Assembly: GCA_023014365.1 (NCBI GenBank)
Contig: JAEBUN010000028.1
Location: 248,001 to 312,000, forward strand
Source of the DNA: Lepiota brunneoincarnata
Taxonomy: Eukaryota; Basidiomycota; Agaricomycetes; Agaricales; Agaricaceae
Reading direction: 5' to 3'
Length of the DNA: 64,000 nucleotides
The translations under genes and the position numbers were made by a program. The notes beneath the pieces were generated by a model, which was given only the letters and a program-made list of their open reading frames with translations, was not told the origin of the DNA and made no database searches. This document shows, one piece after another, positions 22,557 through 32,905 of this stretch; positions within the stretch are counted from its first letter, which is position 1; every line of letters starts with the position of its first letter.

Positions 22557-23179
22557 TTATATCTGGAACTTCCTCATCGTCTGAATCTCATCTAGTAGGG
22601 TCTGTAGTCGGTCATCGTCAATCTTAACCAAACTATAGAGGGATGAAGTCAGTAATCAGAGTACTGAGCGAGAGATTCTTGCAGCGGACGCACCTCGGGA
22701 TTACACTCTTTGCCTCCTCAGCATCCGCCGGACATAAGTTCGCAATCTGCGCCGTCTCAAACTGGGTCAATGCCGGTTCTCTCCTGAGAATCCTGTAGTT
22801 TGCATAAACACACGTTGATATAAGCGGAAATGAAGATGAAATACGCACTCTCGCACAGGCACTAGCCGAGTCAGTCGTATTGAATTTGGCGAATGTCTTC
22901 ACGTATTCCAGAGTCTTGTTGTAGACACTACAAGCCCCCGTTACATCATGGATTGAAAGCAAGCAGAACAGCGTACGCTGTGTCTGGCGCATCCTTATCC
23001 CTGTTCTCGAGTAGGTACTTGACTTCCGAGATGAGCAAACAGCCAGCGTTGTTGAACTCTGAGCTCAACGAATCAATGGCGGGTGTAAGAATATCGAGAG
23101 GGCACCCACCTGGCCCTAGTTTGAGCGCAGCAGCATCTTCTTCTTCTGTCTGTGGCCGGTGGCGAAGTCGTGAAGTCAT
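22557..23179 (-). CDS. RPB4: RNA polymerase II subunit Rpb4
   Basis: Start at 23179: MTSRLRHRPQTEEEDAAALK, then FNNAGCLLISEVKYLLENRD, KDAPDTA, VYNKTLEYVKTFAKFNTTDS, LRREPALTQFETAQIANLCP, ADAEEAKSVIPSLVKIDDDR and LQTLLDEIQTMRKFQI. This is the complete Rpb4 fold (an HRDC-like domain) at normal length of about 140 residues, from several exons. Rpb4 pairs with Rpb7 to form the stalk of RNA polymerase II, acting in initiation, mRNA export and decay. It is transcribed against the methyltransferase array and lies between copies 4 and 5, so an essential housekeeping gene is enclosed in a probably accessory cluster. An upstream in-frame ATG at 23191 is possible. Confidence 0.93.
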
Positions 23180-23519
23180 TCTTGTAACCAAAAAGCAATC
23201 CCAAATTACGACACACTAGTCCGACTGGACCAAATAGGAACAAACTCGTTCAACCGCTACGAGTCGAGAAACAGTATGGTTGGCTGAAACTGGTGGATCA
23301 TATGAATGGAATACCGTCTCGGCCCGACTCATTGACTCGTGCGGCTAGCCGCAGCACTGCCAATAACTTCTCAGCAGATATAGTATCAGTGCTATAGGCC
23401 GAGGTACCATCAGGAATTGGACGGACTTCCGTGGGTCTCTCTGTTTCATAATCAGGCCCCAGGCCTCAGGATTTATAAATACAGTGACTCACAGAGGTAA
23501 CCGCATTGTCGCTGGCTAC
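23180..23519. other. Divergent promoter region of RPB4 and methyltransferase 5
   Basis: 340 bases separate the two starts. It contains the TATA element at 23474-23480 and the block shared with 22075-22172. Confidence 0.5.
23474..23480 (+). promoter_or_regulatory. TATA box of methyltransferase 5
   Basis: TATAAAT, 46 bases before the ATG at 23520. It lies only 10 bases before the in-frame ATG at 23484, which is too close for that ATG to be in the transcript, so 23520 is the preferred start. Confidence 0.55.
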
Positions 23520-24661
23520 ATGATCACTGGGCAAATACCAATCATAGAGGTGCCTCCTCTGGACCCGAGCTTCCTCCAGCTCGAACAGGATGAACTAGCA
23601 TTCTTCAAATCCTTGACTGGGATCCAAGATGATGAAGAGCTCAAGAGACACATTATCAAGGTGCAGGGCAAAGCCTACGAGGTGAGGTTTTTAGTTCGGA
23701 TTTATGTAATTAAACCTCTGAAATCTGGTTCTGTGGCGAAAAGGTGTTCAAGTATGCATGTATACGAGGGTTCGCGTTCACAAAGTAAGCCCATTCAAAC
23801 TACCGCTCCCTCAGCGGGAGACTCTTGAGTGCTCAACTAAATCGCTTCACAAGGCTAAAGATCTCTCGCTTGCCGGCGTACCCGGACGTACTTCGTCTTC
23901 ACCGCGAGCGCCCTGGCGCCATCTTGCTTGACGCTGGTTGTTGCTGTGAGTTGAAGCCCATTTCCCTTTGGATGGTTCTGAGCCTGCTGAATGATCACCG
24001 CAAGTTGGCAACGACCTGAGACGAGCTGTCTTTGATGGTTGGCCAGCGGAGAACGCTATTGCAACTGATATAGAACCCGGCAAGTCCTCAGTTCAAAAAA
24101 AAAAGTTCCGTAAGCCACCCACTAACCAGAAATCTAGCGTTCTGGGAGTATGGGCACGAGCTGTTCAGGTCAACTCCACAGTCGTTCCCAGCGACCTTTG
24201 TGGGGGGAAACGTTTTTGATCCGAGCATCATACAACCTCGCGAGCTGTGCTATGCCTCTCCTGCCGCGTCACGTCCCGAAAGCCTACAAGGTCTCAAGTC
24301 GCTCACCCCTCTACAAGGACACATATCTGCCATCCACGCTTCGGCTCTCTTCCACCTGTTTGGCGAAGAGGAACAACTACTGCTGGCGAAGCTTCTGGCC
24401 ACCCTCCTCTCTCCCGAACCAGGCTCTGTCATTTTCGGGCTCCACAGGGGCACGAGGGTCAAGAGTGTTAACACCGACCTCTATAACTACCCTATGGTCT
24501 GCCATAGTCCAGAATCGTGGCATGAGCTGTGGGATGGACAGGTATTCGAGAAAGGGATGGTCCGTGTTGATGCGAAGCTTGTCGATGCTAATAGGAAGGA
24601 TATCAGTATGAAGGATGGAGTGGAGCTACTGATGCTCGCTTGGTCTGTCACTAGGCTATGA
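23520..24661 (+). CDS. AusD-like SAM methyltransferase, copy 5
   Basis: Intact, with VPPLDPSFLQLEQDELAFFK, SLTGIQDDEELKRHIIKVQG, VFKYACIRGFAFTKLKISRL, PAYPDVLRLHRERPGAIL, motif I LLDAGCCFGNDLRR, FDGWPAENAIATDIEP, FWEYGHELFRSTPQSFPATF, DPSIIQPRELCYASP, LQGHISAIHASALFHLFGEE, LLSPEPGSVIFGLHRG, VCHSPESWHELWDGQVFEKG and the end LAWSVTRL. Intron 4 (24080-24137) starts GCAAGT, a GC-AG intron at the position where copy 4 has GTACGA. The GGR/GGH motif near the end is changed to LHRGTR. The gene converges on the TRP channel gene, with stops 118 bases apart. Confidence 0.87.
24080..24137 (+). other. GC-AG intron in methyltransferase 5
   Basis: Exon ends GAA CCC G, intron begins GCAAGTCC and ends AATCTAG, next exon CG TTC TGG GAG. 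The reading frame and the conserved junction (xP|AFWEYGH) fit copy 4, where the donor is GT. Contains a run of ten A. Confidence 0.75.
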
Positions 24662-24779
24662 GGAAAGTTGGTCATTGATTGTTTGTTCCCTTGCGAATAA
24701 AACTGTAAAACAGAATGCAACTTTGGTATGTAAATGCCATCCTTTGCACACCCCTTCATGCAATCGAAATCGGAAATTA

Positions 24780-27700
24780 TCAAAACGTATCGCGTCGCGG
24801 TGAATCGTTCCGCATTCCGCGTGTAAGCGTGAGCAATAGGCTCTCGATCCTCGCCTGGCGTTCCTACGAGTGCTGTTAGTCAAGGGTGAATGAATGAAGG
24901 ACGCCTGAACATGGACCTGGAGTTCCTTCATCTCTTCTCTCAACCGGCCCACCGGCAGGTCCTTCACCTCCTCAAGCATAATCTCTACCCTCCTGAAGCT
25001 CGCACTCGAGTCGGGGTTTGCTATAAATGCCATTTGTTCTGGGGTTTGTCCGACAGCAGATATAGGACCACTTCGCTGTGAAAAATACCTCGCCAGCGGG
25101 CTCTGCATCGCGTTCCCATCGTCCGAGGGAAAACCCTCGGAGAGCAAAGCAGAGCTGGTGCTGGCGCCGGTTGCAATGGCCCCATACCCCTCTCCGCCCA
25201 ACTTCTGCTCCGCAATCGAAGTAGAAGGTGTGAGAGCAGAATACACGCGTGATCTAGGAGAGCCTCTTGATAGCACATTGGCGTTGATGGACAACCTCGT
25301 CGCGCTTCCAGCGCTTCTGCCCGCAGTTTTATTGCATCTCTGGCTTACATTGGCGCGCTGACTGCGACTAGGACTTGCGTTAGTTGTGTTGTCATCCCCG
25401 GTTGATATTCTCTCTTGAGTGAAAGCTTCTCAGAACAGGAATTTCGTCTTCGAACTCAGTAAAAATACCCAGTTCGTCCCCGTCGACGTCCACGTCGAAG
25501 ATGGCGTCATACAAATCGTTGCTTGTGGATCCAACCAGAGCCTCTACCAATGGCATATTCTTAATGTGCTTGGGAAGGCTATAGAAGAGGGAGTGGGCGG
25601 CTTCTTTGCTTGTTTGCCGGAATTTCTGGCCTGCAGACAGATGGCGTTCGTAAATGGTGATAGCTATGAGCTGCGGAAGTGAGGTTAATTTGATGAGGAA
25701 TGCATTTGCCGAGTGTAGGGCTCGAGGGGACAGAAACCAACTGGCGGGTTTGAGGATAAGGAAGGCGAGGATATTGAAAGGAGGTCGATACGAAAAGAGT
25801 GCGTTAGATTTTACTCTAAAATGGAAAGATCAGTTCAACTGTGGTGCCGAGGGACGATATAAAGCCATACCCTTCGATGGTCGATATCGCGAATTGGAAC
25901 AAGTACTGAAGGCCAAAAATGGACATGTGTCTCAATATAGAACAACGAGAGGCGCTCAATGGAGTTTACCTCTTGTGTTGCATTGGCACCTATCTTCGCC
26001 ACAGTATTGGACAAAATTGAGATAAGGACTGAGAAGAAAACGGCGTCAGATTTGTTACGGTCGAGATGATATTAAAAACAGAATAGAATGCGCCTGAAGC
26101 GCCAGCCTGACACGTTTTGATAAACTGAGGGAATCTTGTACTCAACTTGTCAAGAGCAGGGTGTTAGTCAGGGCAGCAAACATGGTCATTAGAATTGGGC
26201 CGAAGAGTGGGTGGAAGCTAGAAGCTTGGGCGAAGCTTAGGTACGTATTGCCAAACCAGATTTGGACCATGAGCCAGGCAATGGATCGGATTGTCCACGG
26301 GTCTTTGCGCATCGGATTTTCGTCTCGGGCTGCACAGAGCTGATCGTCAGTTATAATTAAACATCACTTGGACGGGTACTTGGGTACCTAGCGTCCACAG
26401 TGTGAACAAGAGCCCGGAGAAACAGATTGCAGCTATGCCGATGAAGAAGACGAACTGTGCGATCATAGCGCGGAGTGACCTGACATTTCGCATAATGAGT
26501 GACACTGTGCTGTTGCTGTGACCTGCAGGCAAGGAAGCTTACAGAATAACGACATTGTTGGATACAGCGAAGAATGCCAGTCTGATATCAACACGAGGTT
26601 GGAATCCTCTTGTTACCAGAAGCCCACGTTTGCGCACCTGGGGAAGAGAATACAAGCCCCACAGGCCAAAATGTCAAACGCCAGATTAGACACTGCCACT
26701 GTTACCCGCACGCAGACTATGGATCAGATGAAAGCCACGAGGGTGAAGGGCATCAGGGATACTAACGGTTACCATAGTGTAATCCTTTAACCCTCAAAAC
26801 CAGGTAGACTAGGAATATTGTGACAAAAGTCAAGTCAAATGCGTTCCACATCTAGGAGGAACGACAAATCAAGGTTCATCAGCCGTTCGTCGAAGGAATC
26901 GGATGGACGGGACACCTACATTCGCGATGTAGACTATCACCGCCGGTCATCAGCCTGCAGCCTGTCCGTTCTGGGTATTACTCACTAATCCAGCCATGCT
27001 CCGTGGAAGCGGTGTACTCTTCCAAGGCAAAGGCACCTGCAAAAATGATGAAAGCCACTTCCCAGGGAGTAAGCCTCGCGTCATCTTTATCTATATTTGG
27101 TTCGCTTTGAGGCCTCTCCAGAGAGAAGAGGGTGGACTGGGAACGTACTTGCAAGACACAGAACAAAGGTCAACATGAGGCCAGCAAAATTTAGAAAATC
27201 CAGTAACGCTCCATATTGCGGAACACGGAGCCTGCAGGATAAACCAATATGTTTCAGCAACAGGTTCCACAAAGGAACAAAAAAAACACAAGTACCTGTA
27301 GTGGTTTAGGAAAGGACCCTTTCGAACGTCGTAGATCTGAATAGCACGGGGTTTGTAGTTGTCCGCCAATATGGAGCGTGTTGCATGAATGGAGAACACA
27401 ACTTTGCCTGAATAGATGTCGTTGACAACCGTCTGCGTCACGGGAGCAGCAAGAAAAGCCTTTGCTTGGGTTGAAATTGCCATCTATGAGCAAAATATAA
27501 CGTACGTGAACACCAGATGCCGCAAATATACACCAACCTCAATTGCACTTTGTGCTGTTTCAAGGTCGCGCTTAGAGCCGATAGCCCGCTTGACCCCTTC
27601 TGTCACCTCGGACGTGGCTCCGGCAAGTGGGTTCCAAGCAGTCGTCAAGACTGCCACTAGCTGTATGTAGTTTGGGGCAAAGCGACTCAGGAGTTTCATG

Positions 27701-28214
27701 GCGAGGATTTCGCATAGGCTTGCGCGTGAAAGCATGACACCAGAAAACGCGAGTTCGGTTTCTGACTGTGCTAGGAAATACGAACGAACCACGAGACAGG
27801 CGTAGACAACGGCCATGTTCCTAAGGCGGGCATATTTCAAAACCAATGGTCGTACGATGACAAAGTTGATGTCAGACGCGATCAGTTGCCTGGGCGGAAA
27901 CAGTTAACACGCGTCGCCGTTGTTTGCGAGCAAGATGGAACTGACTCCCAGCTCAGTGCACTATCTAAGATAGGCAAATGATCCCAGGGTTGGTATATCA
28001 GGTATATCGCCTGAAGACAATTATGGGCGCTCACCAATTGTTTTCTGAAAATGGAAGCGTAAGTGGGGGCGCTCTGAGTAGTATTAGGGGTAATTTCAAG
28101 GCTTACGGTTACGTCCTTCTTGAGGGCTGGAATAAGTGGGAAAACCTTGACTGATGCGAGGTTCTCTGGAGTGGGAGCCAAGAGTGCAGCAACCGACGGC
28201 TGCTCGGGATCCAT
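24780..28214 (-). CDS. Yvc1/TRP-like cation channel of the vacuole
   Basis: Multi-exon. N-terminus: MDPEQPSVAALLAPTPENLA and VKVFPLIPALKKDVT. Then LSWEQLIASDINFVIVRPLV, LRNMAVVYACLVVRSYFLAQ, LCEILAMKLLSRFAPNYIQL, VNDIYSGKVVFSIHATRSIL and IQIYDVRKGPFLNHYRLRVP. Membrane segments follow: LLDFLNFAGLMLTFVLCLA, WEVAFIIFAGAFALEEY, FFAVSNNVVILSLRAMIAQF and FFIGIAAICFSGLLFTLWTL, with the pore-side region WTIRSIAWLMVQIWFGNTYL. The cytosolic tail ends ELQERQARIESLLLTLTRGM and RNDSPRRDTF. This matches fungal 'calcium activated cation channel' proteins related to yeast Yvc1, which release vacuolar Ca2+. The first two introns (about 27890-28120) are not fully resolved, so exon limits there are provisional. 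Confidence 0.82.
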
Positions 28215-28702
28215 GGATCAGGGTTCTCGAAGTTTAGGGACCTGGGTACTGAGGTGGAGTTGGGCTGGGGCAATTCTCGACGTCAATTTGCCAGGTTGCG
28301 CCTGTCGAACAGGCCAGAGACGGGAAGGACGACCAACGGGAGTGGTTGGTCGGGACGCAAAAGATGATAACGGCCATAATTGGGTAACCGAAGAACCGGC
28401 AGACTGAATAGTCTCCACACAGGGATGGACCTGTATAGGAATAGTGGCTAGACATTGGTTTCGAGCTTTTGTCTCCTGTCTTTTTGTCTTGTGAGGACTC
28501 GTACTCTGTGTTCCCTCCGTCTGTCTATTGTCTCTCGCTACCCAGTGGGGCAGATTTCCAAACTGAGATGAAGTGGCGAAGGCCCGGAAGTTTCCTTTTA
28601 GGACAACAACTTCACCCTTTCACTCCGTCCAAATCTGTTCTGCCTTGTATTTTCTCTCCCTTCTTAAAACCCATCTGTTTCCTGCTCTCCAACTAATGCA
28701 AC

Positions 28703-30402
28703 ATGGGGTGCTGTTTCTCTGAACCAGTAGACTTCAACGGCGAGGTCAACCTCTACCACTTTGATCTCCACCGTGCCGTCGGTAAGGGCGCGTTTGGCAA
28801 GGTTCGTACACTCTCCCCTTCACGTACACGGCCCTTTCTCATATCTGATTCAACACTTAACAGGTGCGGGTCGTCGAGCACAAACGCTCCAAAAAACTCT
28901 ATGCCCTCAAATACATCGACAAGGCGCGATGCATCCGACAAAAGGCCGTTGCTAACGTCATTCAGGAGCGTCGTCTCCTTGAAGAGGTCTGTCTCTCGCC
29001 CTCACACCACCTCGCCCTCACTCACTATGACCCTCAGATCGACCACCCATTCATTGTCAATCTCCGCTATGCTTTTCAAGATGATGAAAACTGCTTCTTC
29101 GTCCTCGACCTCATGCTCGGAGGTGATCTCAGGTGTACGTAGCTCTGGCTCCCCCGATCCGGTCATCCCCACTAATTGCCTATCCAGTTCATTTGGAACG
29201 TCGAGGGTTCATTAAGGAGGGGGTCGTCAGGTTTTGGGTTGCAGAACTATCCTCTGCTCTCCATTACTTGCACCAGCAACGCATCATCCATCGGTATGTT
29301 GACTCCCTTTCCCCCCTCCCCTCACACACACACATTATTGATCATCACCCACATGACCCGTTTCCGTAGGGACCTGAAACCTGACAATATTCTTCTTGAC
29401 TCCATGGGCCATGCGCACATCACCGACTTCAATGTTGCCATTCACTACTCGGAGCGAAGATTACACACGAGTGTCGCTGGTAGTATGGCCTACATGGCAC
29501 CGCAGGTCGTCGGCCGAAAGGGCTACAATTGGGCCATTGATTGGTGGAGCTTAGGCATCACAGCGTACGAGCTCATCTTCCACAAGCGACCTTTCGATGG
29601 CCGTAATGCGGAGAAGATGACCCATTCGATCCTCAAAGACCCTCTGAAATTCCCGGAGGATGCGGGGACGCGCTGCAGCGAAGCGGGCCTTTCAGCCCTA
29701 AGAGGGGTGCGTTTATACTTTCTACATATCTGGCCCACTCATTCACAGCACTTGCCAACCCTTTCACAGCTCATTGACAAGGACCCCAACACCCGCCTGG
29801 GTTGCCGGCCCAATGGTCTGGGTATGGAAGACATCCGGAACCATCCATGGTTCGCACCCATTGATTGGAACACTCTGGAAATGAAGGAGTGCCAGCCCCC
29901 ATTCGTTCCAGACGTGAGTTGAGAAAACCTGTCATGTCATGGTAATATCTGACTCAACTTCCCACAGATGAAACAGGCCAACTTTGACGTATCACACGAA
30001 CTTGACGAATTCTTGATGGTTGAAAAGCCTTTGACACATACCAAGCGCAAGGCCAACCCCGACTTGGAGAAGATGAAGCCGGAGCTCCGGCAGCTGGAAG
30101 AGCAGTGAGTTTATTTTGGGATGAAATTTGACATGCCTCACGCTGGAACTGATACGTCTGTACTCAACAGGTTTACCGTCTACGACTTTAGCACGTCAAA
30201 GAGAATGTCATATTACCCACACAATCAGGCGATCGGCACGGAGACAACGAGCACAGACCGGACGTGTGCCCAATCTGCCACAGGAACGCTTATACCGACA
30301 GCAACTATTGTTGAACGCTCACATGCGGGAACCCCAATGCTCGAGACTGATAACCATTATATGCCAACCATACCATCTTCCCGCGCATTTACCACATCAT
30401 AA
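28703..30402 (+). CDS. STK32/YANK-type AGC protein kinase
   Basis: Starts MGCCFSEPVDFNGEVNLYHF: Gly2 and Cys3-4 suggest N-myristoylation and palmitoylation, as in YANK kinases. Kinase motifs: glycine loop VGKGAFGKVR, lysine in LYALKYIDKAR, IDHPFIVNLRYAFQ, DLMLGGDLR, catalytic loop IIHRDLKPDNILL, magnesium motif DFN in ITDFNVAIHYSE (DFN in place of DFG is usual for STK32), and IDWWSLGITAYELIFHKRPF. The usual APE is APQ (SMAYMAPQVVGRK). Eight or so exons, all phase-consistent. The C-terminal lobe has LIDKDPNTRLGCRPNGLGME and MKQANFDVSHELDEFL; a Ser/Thr-rich tail ends at 30402. Substrates of fungal YANK kinases are poorly known; a membrane-anchored signalling role is inferred. Confidence 0.9.
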
Positions 30403-30960
30403 CACCTGTCATTTGTACTCTGTGAGCCTTCTCGATCATCAGTGGTTTCCATCAAGAGCCTGACAGTCTAACGCTTTAGATCAGCAATCACGCACGGTTT
30501 ATTCATATACTCGACTAGTTATTCACTTTATCTTGCATTCGCTAATGCGGTGCTCTATTGGACGGACATCTTTGGAATATGTCCCACTCCCCATCTTATG
30601 TCCCTCTCTTCGCAATGCTTCTCTAATGATGCTTATCTTGCACTACCAACTTTTGGCAATAATATTATCAGTCATTCTGTGTGCTAGCACCACCCCCTTT
30701 CTACTCGACTACCTACCAACCATATGTCATTTCATTGCCCCTCTTCTTTTCGGCTTCGTGTACAAAGTAGCACACACGCACACAGTCACGCACTCACTAC
30801 ACCAGACCCAATGCATCTTGCTGTACGGCGAATATCTCACTCGGATTTCAAGAATTTGTACCTTAAAATATTCCAACTCCGAGAATACCCATATGTAGGA
30901 TGCACAGCCCGTGACCTTGTGCACTCCCCCTTGGCAAACTCGATACGTTGGATTTGAAGA
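30403..30960. other. Intergenic between kinase and macro-domain genes
   Basis: About 560 bases, pyrimidine- and AT-rich, likely 3' UTR of the kinase gene and promoter of the next. A CA/ACAC-rich patch occurs near 30770-30790. No gene seen. Confidence 0.5.
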
Positions 30961-32214
30961 ATGAGTCAAGAGAGGATAGTTCTGACCCTTGATCAAATCC
31001 CGACCATCCGACAACTGTACGAGAAAGACGTACTTCAGAAGCCGCAGCAGCCACAGGAGAGTGTAAAACCAAATTCAAAGTTGTTGGACAAAGTAGCCTT
31101 CTAGTGAGTCCTCTGCCGTGAATTGTTCAACCCTTCGCGGCTGAACTAGTGATATTCATTAGTCGAGGGGATATCACGGCGCTAAGGGTCGACGCTATCG
31201 TCAATGCTGCGAATAAGGGTCTCCTAGGTTTGCCCTCCAGCTGCTTCTCCGATATCTCCTGGTCACTGACGACCTTGGTCGTCTCGTTATTCACATAGGT
31301 GGCGGAGGCGGTACGAACCAATCCCCATCTTCCATCAGTAATTTACCTCTGGAACAGTTGATGGCGCGATTCACGGTGCAGGCTGGGCCCAAACTGTTGG
31401 ACGAATGTATGTTGTATTCCCGATCCTTTGACAACGGCCCACACACGCACTTGTGGCGCAACTGTATGACGAGACATTTGATCCGACACTATGTCTTCTG
31501 TCTGGTCATCCCCGCGTTGCGCCCTGCCACGCCGAAACATAGTGATATTGACTGACATGTTACTGCATAGGTCGAACTCTCAACGGCTGCGATACCGGTG
31601 ATGCGAAACTCACCAGAGGTTACGAGTTGCCTGCGTAGGAGAACCTGTTTTTTGCATCCGAGGCTTCGCTGCTTAGGGTGGACTCTTGCCATAGCCGCTT
31701 CGTCATTCACACAGTTGGACCCGTCTATTCTTCTACAACCCGGGATGTTAGGGCGGAGCAGCTGGCTTCTTGTTATGCGAGGAGTCTGGATTTGGCCGCC
31801 GAGCATAAACTGAAAACCATCGTAAGTAGACTTTCGAATATGGAGTCCCTTTGACATGAATTGCGAGCAGGCGTTCCCGTGCATCTCCACCGGCGTCTAT
31901 GGGTACCCCCACAAAGAGGCTGCGACTGTTGCATTGGCACAGGCTAGGAAGTATTTGGAATCTGAGCGAGGAGAACAGGTATGGTTTTGCTTGATCCATT
32001 GACAGATGCGCATATATTCCTTACAACCTGTCATCTAATACAGATTGATTGCGTCGTGTTCGTCGTATTTTTAGGGCAAGATGAGGAAATATACAAGTGC
32101 TTCCGGTCCTCCTCCTGACATATTGACTATTTTACTTACATTTCTGTCCACACCAGGGAACTTATCCCCCAATTCTTTCCAAATGTCGAGGATAATGAGG
32201 CCGGGAAGGCCTAA
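30961..32214 (+). CDS. Macro-domain protein (ADP-ribose hydrolase type), one frame shift
   Basis: Starts MSQERIVLTLDQIPTIRQLY. The macro domain begins FYRGDITALRVDAIVNAANK GLLGGGGG, the ADP-ribose-binding Asn/Gly-rich loop. VDGAIHGA and AGPKLLDECR follow, then GDAKLTRGYELPA, FVIHTVGPVYSSTTRD, CYARSLDLAAEHKLKTIAFP, CISTGVYGYPHKEAATVAL and CVVFVVFLGQDEEIYKELIP. The domain arrangement matches MacroD-type enzymes that remove mono-ADP-ribose or deacetylate O-acetyl-ADP-ribose. One extra base (G31381) separates AIHGA from AGPKLL, in the middle of the conserved AIHxAAGP motif. About seven introns. Apart from the shift, the catalytic parts look complete. Confidence 0.85.
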
Positions 32215-32905
32215 TACTCAGATAAACCTTATGCTCCAGCGAATAATGCAGATTGTGTAGATTGTACGTGGTGTCGTTCGATACCGTCGGGAGGTTGATC
32301 CCGCTGCCATTGTATTTTATAGCCGATGACTTTGTGAAACGGAGAATGACTTGGACTTCTTCTCTCCATCCGATCATTGAACAATCTAGAGGAGACTCGG
32401 CTTTATGAAGGACGGGTTTTAGGGACCTCTATCGATGCTAAAAAAGCGGCCGAATCCATAACAGGGTATGCTCATCCCACGGCGACACATGAGCTCCATC
32501 ATAGAAGTCGAGTAACATTCGAGAAGAAAACATAGTGGATATCTCTCAGAACCAGGCCGCCAGAGGCTGTACGATCTCGGAAGGGAAGCAAGGGAACGCA
32601 AGGGACGTTAGAGAGGATGGGAATTTTTTCAAAAATCATTTGCCCCAACTGCTGTTGCTGGAGCCGGACCGCACTGCTGCTGTATGGGCTTCCCATGGTC
32701 ATGGGTTCGTGTCCCCATCTCGCTTCCTAACCTCATTCTCCGGAATTTTTCCGCTCGGAGGTTATTTTAACCCCTTCCAGTTGGATTGCCGGAGAGGATA
32801 TAAGGCGTTCAAGGATAGACGAGCGATAGGACTCGGTTTTTGTGAGGAATCCACCTTTATCTCTGACGGCTTTCTGCTGGGCCGTAGGGGCCGCGTCTCG
32901 AGTAA
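32215..32905. other. Intergenic upstream of the sugar transporter
   Basis: About 690 bases. An open frame at 32535-33035 (plus) has no family features and runs through the transporter start in another frame. A TATA-like TATAAG at 32799-32804 is about 100 bases before the transporter ATG. Confidence 0.45.

Noticed and set aside
23484..23519. Upstream ATG of methyltransferase 5 (MTHRGNRIVAGY)
   Set aside because: It lies 10 bases after the TATA box and has no counterpart in the other copies.
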